Below are positions 33,730 to 41,344 of a stretch of DNA of 64,000 nt, one piece after another. The notes under the pieces were generated by a model. That model was not told the DNA's origin and searched no databases. It worked only from the letters and a program-made list of their open reading frames with translations. The DNA lies in NCBI RefSeq assembly GCF_036898825.1, contig NZ_JARUND010000002.1, forward strand, positions 3,472,001 through 3,536,000, written 5' to 3'. Position numbers and translations under genes: made by a program. The DNA is from Streptomyces sp. B21-083 (GTDB lineage Bacteria; Actinomycetota; Actinomycetes; Streptomycetales; Streptomycetaceae). Within the stretch, counting starts at the first letter, position 1. Each line of letters starts with the position of its first letter.

Positions 33730-33770
33730 AAGTAGCTTAGCGCTAAGCAACTTGCCGTCAAGCTACTTTC
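33730..33770. promoter_or_regulatory. MarR-type operator with repeated half-sites
   Basis: AAGTAGCTTAG (33730-33740) and CTAAGCAACTT (33743-33753) form an inverted repeat with one mismatch around a CG centre. A further half-site, CAAGCTACTT, lies at 33759-33768. The cluster is in the 113-bp gap between the divergent EamA and MarR genes, and its AT-rich arms stand out from the GC-rich context. Confidence 0.7.
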
Positions 33771-33813
33771 TCGCGAGTGACCGTCCGGCTCCCTGTTCGG
33801 CGATACTCGGCCC

Positions 33814-34341
33814 ATGACCGCAAGTGCACAGCCGCCGCAGCGCAGGGACCCCGTCGACGCGATCATCGACCAGTGGGCGGTGGTGCGGCCCGATCTCGAC
33901 ACCGCCGCGATGGAGGTGTTCGGCCGCGTCTACCGGCTCGCGCGCACCATGGCCGACCGGACGGAGAAGGCGTACGCCCGGTTCGGGATCGCCCGCGGCG
34001 AGTTCGACGTGCTCGCGACCCTGCGCCGGGCGGGCGAGCCGTACACGCTCTCGCCGCGTCAGCTGTCGTCGACGCTGATGCTCACGACCGGCGGGATGAC
34101 CGGCCGCCTCGACAAGCTGGAACGGGCCGGGCTGGTACGCCGCTCCCCCGACCCCCATGACCGGCGCGGCCTCCAGGTCACCCTGACGGAGGAGGGCCTG
34201 AACCGCGTGGACGAGGCGGTCGGCGTCGGTCTCGCCGCGCAGACGGAGGCCCTGGCCGCCCTCGACGCCGAGAAGGCCGGGCAACTGGCCGGCCTGCTGC
34301 GGGAGCTGCTGGCGGCGACGGACGGGCCGCGACAACCGTAG
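33814..34341 (+). CDS. MarR-family transcriptional regulator
   Basis: A 175-residue winged-helix dimer. The recognition region is LSPRQLSSTLMLTTGGMTGRLDKLERAGLV and the wing carries the MarR signature DPHDRRGLQVTLTEEG. It likely represses itself and the divergent EamA exporter until a small aromatic or toxic ligand binds. ATG at 33814 lacks a strong Shine-Dalgarno sequence (only CGGCGA). It is followed by a 22-bp bidirectional terminator. Confidence 0.88.
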   Translation: MTASAQPPQRRDPVDAIIDQWAVVRPDLDTAAMEVFGRVYRLARTMADRTEKAYARFGIARGEFDVLATLRRAGEPYTLSPRQLSSTLMLTTGGMTGRLDKLERAGLVRRSPDPHDRRGLQVTLTEEGLNRVDEAVGVGLAAQTEALAALDAEKAGQLAGLLRELLAATDGPRQP

Positions 34342-34360
34342 GACCCGGCCGGGAACACGC

Positions 34361-34411
34361 CGAGGGCGCCGTTCTCACCCCACGGGTTCTGGGGTGGGAA
34401 CGGCGCCCTCG
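34361..34411. terminator. 22-bp bidirectional hairpin terminator
   Basis: The arms 34361-34382 and 34390-34411 pair with a single wobble across a 7-nt loop. They lie between the marR stop and a minus-strand small membrane protein. Confidence 0.85.
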
Positions 34412-34426
34412 GAACAACGGATCAGG

Positions 34427-34696
34427 TCAGACCTTCGCCTTGGCGGACTTGGTCTTGACGGCCTTGGGGGCGCGGTCCGAGGACCTGTCCAGGACCATCA
34501 CCAGGCCCGCGATGATCGCGAACAGGCCGATCGGGGCGACAACGTAGAGGCCCAGCGTCTCGATGACGCTCAGGCCAGGGCCGGGGTCGTCACCGTCGTC
34601 GCGGGTGATCGCGAGCGCGGGAGACGTCATGAGCAGCATCATCAGCGTCGTACCGGCCACCAGGGCGCCGGCGCGCAGGGCGTTCGTCTTGTCCAC
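34427..34696 (-). CDS. Small membrane protein of unknown function
   Basis: An 89-residue protein. An N-terminal signal-like helix (ALVAGTTLMMLLMTSPALA) is followed by an acidic linker and a second helix (LYVVAPIGLFAIIAGLVMVL). The tail is strongly basic (APKAVKTKSAKAKV). It is probably exported, with its C-terminus inside. The GTG start at 34696 lacks a Shine-Dalgarno sequence; TACTTT six bases upstream could be a -10 element, giving a leaderless message. No family name is recognised beyond conserved Streptomyces membrane proteins. Confidence 0.65.
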   Translation of the reverse strand: MDKTNALRAGALVAGTTLMMLLMTSPALAITRDDGDDPGPGLSVIETLGLYVVAPIGLFAIIAGLVMVLDRSSDRAPKAVKTKSAKAKV

Positions 34697-34782
34697 GGTG
34701 CAAAAGTAGCGAACGCCCGGCGGGGCCGCGCGCCCGGGGTGCCGTATGAGGGTGCGGGCCCCCCGCGAAGGGCCCGCCGCGG

Positions 34783-36909
34783 TCACCCTCCCTCCCGCAA
34801 CACCCCCATCAGCGCCCACAGCCGCGCCGACCCCGCCAGCTCCTCCAGCGTCACCGGGCGGCCCTCCGCGTCGGCGACGGGCAGCCGCCAGTTCGGGTAC
34901 TGGTCCCACGTCCCCGGCAGGTTCTGCGGGCGCCGGTCGCCGACGCCGTCCGGGAGCCAGACGCCGATCATGCGGGCGGGCGTGCGCAGCAGATAGCGGT
35001 GGACGGCCTGGATCTCGGCCTCCTCCGCAGTCCCCGAGAGGGCGCCGCCGCACCCCTGGAGCAGACCGAGGCGGGCCAGCAGGGTCAGCCACTCGTTCGT
35101 GTCGGCGGCGGCGACCGCCCGCTCCTGCGCCAGCGGGTTGGTCAACAGACCCAGCCGGTCGCGGAGTTCGACGTGCTCGCCGGTGAGGCGGGCGGCCGTC
35201 GGTGGCAGGTCGTGGGTGGTGACGGTGGCGAGACAGTCGGCCCGCCAGTGGTCGGGGGACAGGGGGCGCCCGTCGCCGTCCCAGTCCCGTTCGAACCACA
35301 GCACGGACGTGCCGAGCACCCCGCGTGCGTGCAGCGTCTCCCGCACCCCCGGTTCGACGGTGCCCAGGTCCTCGCCGATCACGACCGCCCCGGCCCGCGA
35401 GGCCTCCAGCGCGAGGACGGCGAGCATGGCCTCGGCGTCGTAACGGACGTACGCCCCCTCCGTGGGCGCCAGCCCCTGGGGCACCCACCAGAGCCGGAAC
35501 AGGCCCATGACGTGGTCGATGCGCAGGGCGCCCGCATAGCCGAAGAGGGACCGCAGCAGCTGGCGGTACGGGGCGTAGCCGGACTCGGCCAGACGGTCCG
35601 GTCTCCAGGGCGGCAGGCCCCAGTCCTGGCCGCGCGCGTTGAACGCGTCCGGGGGCGCGCCGACCGACATGCCGGCCGCGAAGTACTCCTGCTGCGCCCA
35701 GGCGTCGGCGCCGCCGGGATGCACCCCGACGGCGAGGTCGTGCACGATCCCGACCGGCATGCCCGCGTCGCGTGCCGTCCGCTGGGCGTCGGCGAGTTGG
35801 GTGTCGGTGAGCCAGGCGAGGCGGGAGTGGAAGTCGACTCGGTCCATCAACTCGCCCCGGGCGCGGGCGGTTTCGGCCGACCGGGGGTCCTGGAGGCCGG
35901 CCGGCCAGCGCGACCAGTCCGAGCCGTGCGTCTCGGCCAGCGCGCACCAGGTGGCGTGGTCCTCCAGCGGCTCGCCGGCCCGGGCGAGGAAGTCGGAGTA
36001 CGCGGCCTGCCGCCCGGGCCCGAGCGGTACGGCGCACACCAACTCCAGGGCCTCACGCTTGAGTTCCCACACGGCGTCCCGGTCGATCAGCTCACCCTTG
36101 TCCAGCACCGACTCCCGCAGCCGCCCGGCCCGCTCCAGCAGCCCGCGCACCCGCTCACGGTCCTCGGCGGCCTGGATGTACGCGAACTCCGGGACGGCCT
36201 CGACCCGCAGATGCACGGGGTCGGGGAAGCGACGGGAGGACGGCCGGTACGGGGACGGGTCGGTGGGCGCCCCGGAGACGGCCGCGTGCAAGGGGTTGAC
36301 CTGCACGAATCCGACACCGAGTGCCCGTCCGGCCCAGTCGCTCAGCTCGCTGAGGTCACCGAGGTCGCCCATGCCCCAGGAGCGCCGGGAGAGGAGGGAG
36401 TACAGCTGGACGAGGAGTCCGTACGAGCGTCCGGTGGGCGTGGGCAGCCGGGCCGGGGCGACGACGAGGTGGGCTCGGGCGGCCCGGCCGTCGGGCGCTT
36501 CGGCGTCCAACTCATGGATGCCGGGCGGGAGTTGGTCGACCGAGTCGCAGATCTCGCCCTGTTCGGTGCGGATGCGCAGTCGGGTGCCCTCGGGCAGGTG
36601 GGCCAGCGCGGTCGCCGTACCGTCGGCGCCGCACACCACCGTGGGTGGCAGCAGCCGCGCCGCCAGTTCCCGTTCCCGGGCGGCGAGGGCGACCTGGACG
36701 GCCTCCGGGGTGGTCGCGTCGACGCCGAGTGCGGCCAGTACGGCGACGAGCGCGGAGTCGGAGGCGGCGACCGTACGGTCCGGTGAGGGGCTGAAGGAGG
36801 GGGCGACGCCGTGCAGCTCGGCGAGGCGGGCGAGCGCGAGGCGTTCCTCGGCCCGGCTCTCCCCGCTCTCGTGGCCCTCGACGGGTCCGGCCGGCCCGGG
36901 TTCGGACAT
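34783..36909 (-). CDS. malQ: 4-alpha-glucanotransferase (amylomaltase, GH77)
   Basis: A 708-residue enzyme that transfers alpha-1,4-glucan segments between maltodextrins, supporting glycogen and maltose metabolism in the cytoplasm. GH77 hallmarks: nucleophile region ALRIDHVMGLFRLWW, acid/base region VIGEDLGTVEP, and TVTTHDLPPTAARLTGEH carrying the third acidic residue. The N-terminal about 150 residues form the extra beta domain seen in longer actinobacterial MalQ. ATG at 36909 follows directly on the stop of a 71-residue ORF (TAGATG), so initiation is probably coupled. Confidence 0.94.
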   Translation of the reverse strand: MSEPGPAGPVEGHESGESRAEERLALARLAELHGVAPSFSPSPDRTVAASDSALVAVLAALGVDATTPEAVQVALAARERELAARLLPPTVVCGADGTATALAHLPEGTRLRIRTEQGEICDSVDQLPPGIHELDAEAPDGRAARAHLVVAPARLPTPTGRSYGLLVQLYSLLSRRSWGMGDLGDLSELSDWAGRALGVGFVQVNPLHAAVSGAPTDPSPYRPSSRRFPDPVHLRVEAVPEFAYIQAAEDRERVRGLLERAGRLRESVLDKGELIDRDAVWELKREALELVCAVPLGPGRQAAYSDFLARAGEPLEDHATWCALAETHGSDWSRWPAGLQDPRSAETARARGELMDRVDFHSRLAWLTDTQLADAQRTARDAGMPVGIVHDLAVGVHPGGADAWAQQEYFAAGMSVGAPPDAFNARGQDWGLPPWRPDRLAESGYAPYRQLLRSLFGYAGALRIDHVMGLFRLWWVPQGLAPTEGAYVRYDAEAMLAVLALEASRAGAVVIGEDLGTVEPGVRETLHARGVLGTSVLWFERDWDGDGRPLSPDHWRADCLATVTTHDLPPTAARLTGEHVELRDRLGLLTNPLAQERAVAAADTNEWLTLLARLGLLQGCGGALSGTAEEAEIQAVHRYLLRTPARMIGVWLPDGVGDRRPQNLPGTWDQYPNWRLPVADAEGRPVTLEELAGSARLWALMGVLREGG

Positions 36910-37125
36910 CTACAGCCCCGCGAGTTCCGACAGCGCCGGGACCGGACCCTCGTACAGCCCCGTGGGGTCCGCCTCCACGTCGGCGTGCTCGCTGGTCATC
37001 GCCTCCGCGTCGGCGAGCGGGGGCTCGCTGGTGAGGGGCTCGGCGGCGGGCAGCGGCGGCTCGCTGGTGAGCGGCGCCTCGGCGGCGGCGCTCTCGGCGC
37101 TGAAGACATGGGCCGGTACGGCCAC
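36910..37125 (-). CDS. 71-residue acidic repeat peptide coupled to malQ
   Basis: A small ORF with start GTG at 37125 and ideal AAGGAGG 5-6 nt upstream. The sequence contains two copies of PLTSEPPL and a related MTSEH, is rich in Glu, Ala and Pro, and has no cysteine or membrane helix, so it is probably disordered. It stops immediately before the malQ ATG. Function unknown: it may be an interaction tail, a translational coupler or a remnant. The strong RBS and exact abutment are the support for it being real. Confidence 0.55.
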   Translation of the reverse strand: MAVPAHVFSAESAAAEAPLTSEPPLPAAEPLTSEPPLADAEAMTSEHADVEADPTGLYEGPVPALSELAGL

Positions 37126-37331
37126 GGAGGCCTCCTTGTCGCGTACGACGGCTGACGGCGGTTGGCGGGTTTCATCCGCAGCCCTACCCAGTGGACGCGA
37201 CCGCAGACGTGTATGAAAGGACGAACCACGGTACCGCCGGTCACATTCCGCGATTCTTCCGTCGCCCTCCGGGCGAAGTCCGTCACATTCCCGCCACCAC
37301 CACACGATGTCCGGACGATGTCCCGGTAACT

Positions 37332-37369
37332 ATTCACTCAGTACATGTAGCGAGTGCATAATGATCGGC
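37332..37369 (+). promoter_or_regulatory. Promoter and overlapping PadR-type operator
   Basis: -35 TTCACT (37333-37338) and -10 CATAAT (37357-37362) are separated by 18 nt. Transcription would begin at the A of the padR ATG (37370), giving a leaderless message. A 28-bp inverted repeat (37332-37359), with perfect centre TACATGTA and ATnCACTC/GAGTGnAT arms, overlaps the promoter; ATGT/ACAT content is typical of PadR operators. Confidence 0.68.
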
Positions 37370-37903
37370 ATGAGCACCCGCCACATCCTTCTGGGGCTGC
37401 TCGCCGGGGGGCCCAGCCATGGCTACGACCTCAAGCGACGGCACGACGAACGCTTCCCGCAGGCCCGTCCGCTGGCCTACGGCCAGGTCTACACGACCCT
37501 GCAGCGCCTGGTGCGCGACGGGCTCGCGGAGGTCGACCGCACCGACGCGGACGGCGGTCCGGAGCGGACCAGCTACCGGGCGACCGATGACGGGGAGCGT
37601 GAACTCGCCGACTGGGTACGGCAGATCAGCGCACCCGCGCCGCACGTCACCAACGAGATCTTCGCCAAGGTCGTCGTCGCGATCCTGGCCGGCGCGGACC
37701 CGGCCGCGTATCTGCTGGACCAGCGTGCCGCGCACATGGCGCGGATGCGGGAGCTGACGGCGGTCAAGACCTCGCCGGCCTCGGACCTCTCGACCGTGCT
37801 CTCGGCGGACTACGCCCTCAACCACCTTGACGCCGACCTTCGTTGGATGACCACCACGGTGGCCCGGCTCACCACACTGACCGCGGAGGTCGAAACGGCA
37901 TGA
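37370..37903 (+). CDS. PadR-family transcriptional regulator
   Basis: A 177-residue regulator. The N-terminal winged helix (ILLGLLAGGPSHGYDLKRRHDERFP ... GQVYTTLQRLVRDGLAE) is classic PadR and the C-terminal helices form the dimer arm. It starts the operon that encodes an ABC exporter, and probably represses it until the exported compound binds. ATG at 37370 was chosen because the promoter predicts a leaderless start there and homology begins at once; ATG 37361 is possible. Its stop overlaps the ATPase start (ATGA). Confidence 0.88.
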   Translation: MSTRHILLGLLAGGPSHGYDLKRRHDERFPQARPLAYGQVYTTLQRLVRDGLAEVDRTDADGGPERTSYRATDDGERELADWVRQISAPAPHVTNEIFAKVVVAILAGADPAAYLLDQRAAHMARMRELTAVKTSPASDLSTVLSADYALNHLDADLRWMTTTVARLTTLTAEVETA

Positions 37904-38631
37904 CCACCACCCACGGGGAGACGTCCGACGGGCGAACGTCCGACGGGCCCCCTTCACCGGCGCTGATATCCGCCCACCGGCTGTCCAAGGCGCACGGCAG
38001 GACGCCCGCGCTGCGCGGCGCGTCGGTCGCGCTGCGGGCCGGCGAGATCCTGGCCGTCACAGGACCCAGCGGCAGCGGGAAGTCGACGCTGCTGCACTGC
38101 CTGGCGGGGATCGTCCGACCGGACACAGGCACCGTCGAGTACGCCGGGGAGCGGCTCGACACGCTGCCCGAGCGGAGGCTGAGCGAGCTGCGGCGCACCG
38201 AGTTCGGGGTCGTCTTCCAGTTCGGCCAGCTGATTCCCGAGCTGACCGTCATCGACAACGTGGCGCTGCCCCTGCTGCTCGCCGGGACCACGCGCGCGGC
38301 GGCGCACGAGCGGGCGGGCGAGTGGCTGGAACGGTTCGGGGTGCTCGGGCAACGGCTGCTCCGACCTGGCGAGCTGAGCGGGGGCCAGGCGCAGCGCGCC
38401 TCGCTGGCCCGCGCCCTGGTCACCGGCCCGAAGGTGGTCTTCGCCGACGAGCCGACCGGCGCGCTGGACTCTCTGGCGGGCGAACAGGTGATGGCGGCGC
38501 TGACACACACGGCCCGCGAGTCCGGCACGGCGGTCCTGCTGATCACGCACGACGCCCAGGTGGCGGCGTACGCGGACCGCGAACTGAGGCTCAGCGACGG
38601 CGCCGTGACCTCGATGGAGGTGACCTCATGA
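37900..38631 (+). CDS. ABC exporter ATP-binding protein
   Basis: A 243-residue ATPase of the MacB/LolD group. Walker A is GPSGSGKST, Q-loop VVFQFGQL, signature LSGGQAQRAS, Walker B VVFADEPTGALD and switch His in LLITHDAQVA. It pairs with an FtsX/MacB-like permease and is likely to export an antibiotic or lipid-like compound under PadR control. The final codons Glu-Val-Thr-Ser-stop are repeated at the ends of the two following mini-ORFs because they belong to a 164-bp tandem duplication. Confidence 0.9.
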   Translation: MTTTHGETSDGRTSDGPPSPALISAHRLSKAHGRTPALRGASVALRAGEILAVTGPSGSGKSTLLHCLAGIVRPDTGTVEYAGERLDTLPERRLSELRRTEFGVVFQFGQLIPELTVIDNVALPLLLAGTTRAAAHERAGEWLERFGVLGQRLLRPGELSGGQAQRASLARALVTGPKVVFADEPTGALDSLAGEQVMAALTHTARESGTAVLLITHDAQVAAYADRELRLSDGAVTSMEVTS

Positions 38632-38795
38632 CCGCCGACCAGGGCACCCTGCGAGCCGACCTGCACCTCGCCTGGCTGCTCACCCAGGGATCCGACCGGC
38701 GCGAATGGTGGCGGGTCGCACTCACGGCCGTCGGGGCGGCGCTCGCCACCGGGTTCACGCTGGCCGCCGCGGCCTCGACGGAGGTGACCTCATGA
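38628..38795 (+). CDS. Mini-ORF 1: truncated copy of permease N-terminus
   Basis: A 55-residue ORF made by the tandem duplication. It has the same first about 46 residues as the exporter permease (MTADQGTLRADLHLAWLLTQ ...) with the first membrane helix, then STEVTS and a stop that overlaps the next ATG. It has the same GGAGGTGACC ribosome-binding site as the intact gene. It is probably translated as a short single-helix membrane peptide, or it only relays ribosomes to the next unit. It could be scored as a pseudogene fragment. Confidence 0.7.
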   Translation: MTADQGTLRADLHLAWLLTQGSDRREWWRVALTAVGAALATGFTLAAAASTEVTS

Positions 38796-38959
38796 CCGCC
38801 GACCAGGGCACCCTGCGAGCCGACCTGCACCTCGCCTGGCTGCTCACCCAGGGATCCGACCGGCGCGAATGGTGGCGGGTCGCACTCACGGCCGTCGGGG
38901 CGGCGCTCGCCACCGGGTTCACGCTGGCCGCCGCGGCCTCGACGGAGGTGACCTCATGA
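38792..38959 (+). CDS. Mini-ORF 2: second truncated copy of permease N-terminus
   Basis: Identical in sequence to mini-ORF 1 (55 residues, one helix, STEVTS end). Its start overlaps the first stop (ATGA) and its stop overlaps the permease ATG at 38956. Because the 164-bp unit is not a multiple of three, the copies cannot fuse into one protein, but each keeps RBS and coupling. Confidence 0.7.
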   Translation: MTADQGTLRADLHLAWLLTQGSDRREWWRVALTAVGAALATGFTLAAAASTEVTS

Positions 38960-40323
38960 CCGCCGACCAGGGCACCCTGCGAGCCGACCTGCACCTCGCC
39001 TGGCTGCTCACCCAGGGATCCGACCGGCGCGAGTGGTGGCGGGTCGCACTCACGGCCGTCGGGGCGGCGCTCGCCACCGGGTTCGCGCTGGCCGCCGTGG
39101 CCGTCGCCTCGATACGCGGGCAGTACTACGTCTCGGTCGGCTCCGGGCTGCTGAACCAACAAGGGGAACGCTCGGGCGTGGTCCTCGCCCTCGTGCTGCT
39201 GCTCGTGCCCGTGCTCGGGTTCCTCGGGCAGTGTGCGCGGGTCGGAGCCGTCCACCGGGACCGGCGGCTCGCCGCGCTGCGACTGGCGGGGGCCGGGCCG
39301 GCGCGGGTGCGGCGGATCGCGGCGCTGGAGTCGGGGCTCGCCTGTCTGCTCGGCGCGATGCTCGCCACCGTGTGCTCCGCGCTGTTCCTGCTGGGCGTGT
39401 GGCATCAGCCGCCGGTGCTCGTCTGGTTCGGGATGGCGCTGGTCACGGCGGCCGTGCCGGTGCTGGGCGCGCTGGTGAGCGTCATGGCGCTGCGTCGCGT
39501 GGTCGCCTCGCCGCTGGGCCGGGTGCGGCGGGTGCCCCCGCGCGAGGGGCGCGGCCCGGGGATGCCCGTCCCGGCGGCGGCTCTGGGCCTGCTGGTCGTG
39601 GGGCTGCTGCTGGCCCCGGGCACGTTCGGCGGGTACGAGACCGCTCCCGTACAGGTGTTCTCCGTGGTGATCGTCACCGGGGTGTGCGCCCTCTGGCTGA
39701 CCGGCGCCACCGCCCGGTTCACGGGGCGGGTCCTCGCGGCCCGCACCGCCGACCCGGCGACGCTGATCGCGGCGGAACGGCTGCGCGACGACCCGTGGGC
39801 CGCCGCCCGCACCCATGCGGCGGTGCTGCTGGTGACCACCGTGGGCACCGGGTTCGTCGGCGTCCGGGAGGTGCTCCTCACCTCGCTCCGCGACCGCGGG
39901 GAGCACAAGTTGGCCTCGTCCCTGACCTTCTACACGACCGGCGTCGACCTGACCGGTGCCGCCGTGCTGGTCGCCCTGGTGATCACGCTCTGCGGGCTCG
40001 GCGTGGGCACCGCCGAGTCGGTGGCGGCCCGCCGCCGGGGGCTGGCCGCGCAGACCGCCGCCGGGGTGCCGCGCTCGGTGCTCGGCCGGGCCCTGCTCCT
40101 GGAGACGGCCCTGCCGCTCGCACCGGCGATGCTGCTGGCGGGCGCCGGGGGCCTGCTGATCGGCGTCCTGTTCGCCGGCATGGCCCAGGACGGCAGCCGC
40201 ACGGTGCCGTACACGGCGCTGCTGGTCCCGCCGGCGGTGTACGTGTCCTGCCTGCTCGCCGCCGCCACCTCACTGCCGTTGCTGGGCCGTTCGGTGCGTC
40301 CGGCGGAGCTCAGGTACGTCTGA
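38956..40323 (+). CDS. ABC exporter permease (FtsX/MacB-like)
   Basis: A 455-residue integral membrane protein with about ten helices in two halves, the partner of the upstream ATPase. Blocks such as RRLAALRLAGAGPARVRRIAALES and ARRRGLAAQTAAGVPRSVLGR resemble the coupling segments of FtsX-type permeases. The large extracellular domain of MacB is missing, as in peptide/antibiotic exporters of the BceB-like or short actinobacterial type. Its start region is the third unit of the 164-bp triplication. A terminator-like hairpin follows. Confidence 0.86.
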   Translation: MTADQGTLRADLHLAWLLTQGSDRREWWRVALTAVGAALATGFALAAVAVASIRGQYYVSVGSGLLNQQGERSGVVLALVLLLVPVLGFLGQCARVGAVHRDRRLAALRLAGAGPARVRRIAALESGLACLLGAMLATVCSALFLLGVWHQPPVLVWFGMALVTAAVPVLGALVSVMALRRVVASPLGRVRRVPPREGRGPGMPVPAAALGLLVVGLLLAPGTFGGYETAPVQVFSVVIVTGVCALWLTGATARFTGRVLAARTADPATLIAAERLRDDPWAAARTHAAVLLVTTVGTGFVGVREVLLTSLRDRGEHKLASSLTFYTTGVDLTGAAVLVALVITLCGLGVGTAESVAARRRGLAAQTAAGVPRSVLGRALLLETALPLAPAMLLAGAGGLLIGVLFAGMAQDGSRTVPYTALLVPPAVYVSCLLAAATSLPLLGRSVRPAELRYV

Positions 40324-40339
40324 GCGGCCGGGCATGAGT

Positions 40340-40378
40340 GATCCGGCCCTGGGGAACGGGGGTTCCCGGGGCCGGATC
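40340..40378. terminator. Hairpin terminator after the exporter operon
   Basis: GATCCGGCCC (from 40340) pairs with GGGCCGGATC (ending 40378), with further GGGAAC/GGTTCCC pairing inside. It lies between the convergent permease and HNH genes. Confidence 0.75.
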
Positions 40379-40472
40379 GCATCCGTGCCGTACAGACAGC
40401 CCGAACAGGCGTGCGGGTACTCCGTATCCGGACTGCGTTGAGACCGTATTCAGATAGACGAAAGCCCGGAGT

Positions 40473-41009
40473 TCAGGCGGAGATGCCGTCGATCCGGGCC
40501 ATCGCGTCGTCCGCGCCGTACGGCTGCAGGTACGGCAGCCAGCGCGGGTCCCGGTGCCCGGTGCCGATGATGCGCCAGGCGAGACCGGTGGGCGGGGCGG
40601 GTTTGTGGCGCAGCCGCCAGCCGATCTCGAAGAGATGGCGGTCGGCCTTGGTGTGGTTGCAGCGACGGCATGACGCCACCACGTTGTCCCAGCGGTGCTG
40701 ACCGCCACGGGAACGCGGGATGACATGGTCGACGCTGGTCGCGGCGGCACCGCAGTACATGCACCGGCCGCCGTCGCGGGCGAACAGCGCCCTACGGGTC
40801 AGTGGAACGGGCCCCCGATAGGGAACCCGGACGAACCTCTTCAGCCGGACCACGCTGGGTGCGGGGACAGTAACGGTCGCGCTGTGCAGGAAAGCGCCCG
40901 ATTCCTCCAGGGAGACAGCCTTGTTCTCCAGGACGAGGACGAGCGCGCGTCGGAGCGGTACGACGCCGAGCGGCTCGTACGACGCGTTGAGTACCAGGAC
41001 ATGCGGCAC
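40473..41009 (-). CDS. HNH endonuclease family protein
   Basis: A 178-residue protein. The N-terminal half is the conserved actinobacterial segment HVLVLNASYEPLGVVPLRRA; the second half is the HNH nuclease: CMYCG, DHVIPRSRGG, W-N-V-V and CRRCNHTKAD supply the zinc and catalytic residues. Members are thought to be DNA-processing or repair nucleases; a specific role is unproven. The GTG start at 41009 was chosen for AAGGAGG upstream and N-terminal family fit; the frame is open to 41132. Confidence 0.87.
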   Translation of the reverse strand: MPHVLVLNASYEPLGVVPLRRALVLVLENKAVSLEESGAFLHSATVTVPAPSVVRLKRFVRVPYRGPVPLTRRALFARDGGRCMYCGAAATSVDHVIPRSRGGQHRWDNVVASCRRCNHTKADRHLFEIGWRLRHKPAPPTGLAWRIIGTGHRDPRWLPYLQPYGADDAMARIDGISA

Positions 41010-41344
41010 GGATGCCTCCTTGGGCGTCGGCGGCGCGTGGCTCGCGCCGGGACGATCTGTAGTCAGTCTCCCCTCTCGCCCGGCGGCAGCGCCACCACGT
41101 CCCGGTAACGGGCTGGGAGTGTTTTCGACCACACCTTGCGTTCATGCCCCGGGACCACACCCTGTTCATCCCCAGGTGAGCACGGTCTCTCCCTCGAACA
41201 TGGCGCCGATCCGCACACGTTGCCCCGTTAGTGTGGTGACTCTGCCCTTCCGGTGACCTTTCCGTGACCTGAATGACAAGCTCACCGTCGAGCCGATGCC
41301 CGTAACCATCCGTACCGGGGGCAGGCCGTTCTGGAGGTCCCCCC
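41010..41344. other. 335-bp divergent intergenic region, HNH gene to mscS
   Basis: No gene or RNA was recognised. Near-repeats TTCCGGTGACC and TTTCCGTGACC (about 41249-41271) may be regulator half-sites. The mscS RBS is GGAGG before its GTG. Confidence 0.4.

Larger units (their letters stand above)
38602..39102 (+). repeat. 164-bp tandem triplication at the ATPase-permease junction
   Basis: Three head-to-tail units begin at about 38602, 38766 and 38930, placing identical start contexts GGAGGTGACCTCATG at ATG 38628, 38792 and 38956. Apart from the left junction, units 1 and 2 are identical; unit 3 differs by a few substitutions. The unit borders coincide with a 9-bp microhomology, GCCGTGACC at 38602-38610 and GCCGTGGCC at 39094-39102. 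The unit carries the last codons of the ATPase gene, an RBS, and the first about 46 codons of the permease. Confidence 0.92.

Noticed and set aside
34427..36037. Long minus-strand frame extending upstream from the small membrane protein
   Set aside because: Only the last 89 codons look like protein; the rest overlaps malQ in another frame and has shadow composition.
38602..39102. CRISPR-like array
   Set aside because: The units are 164 bp, directly adjacent with no spacers, and carry coding sequence.
41010..41344. tRNA or small RNA gene
   Set aside because: No cloverleaf or CCA-like end and no paired arms of tRNA spacing.
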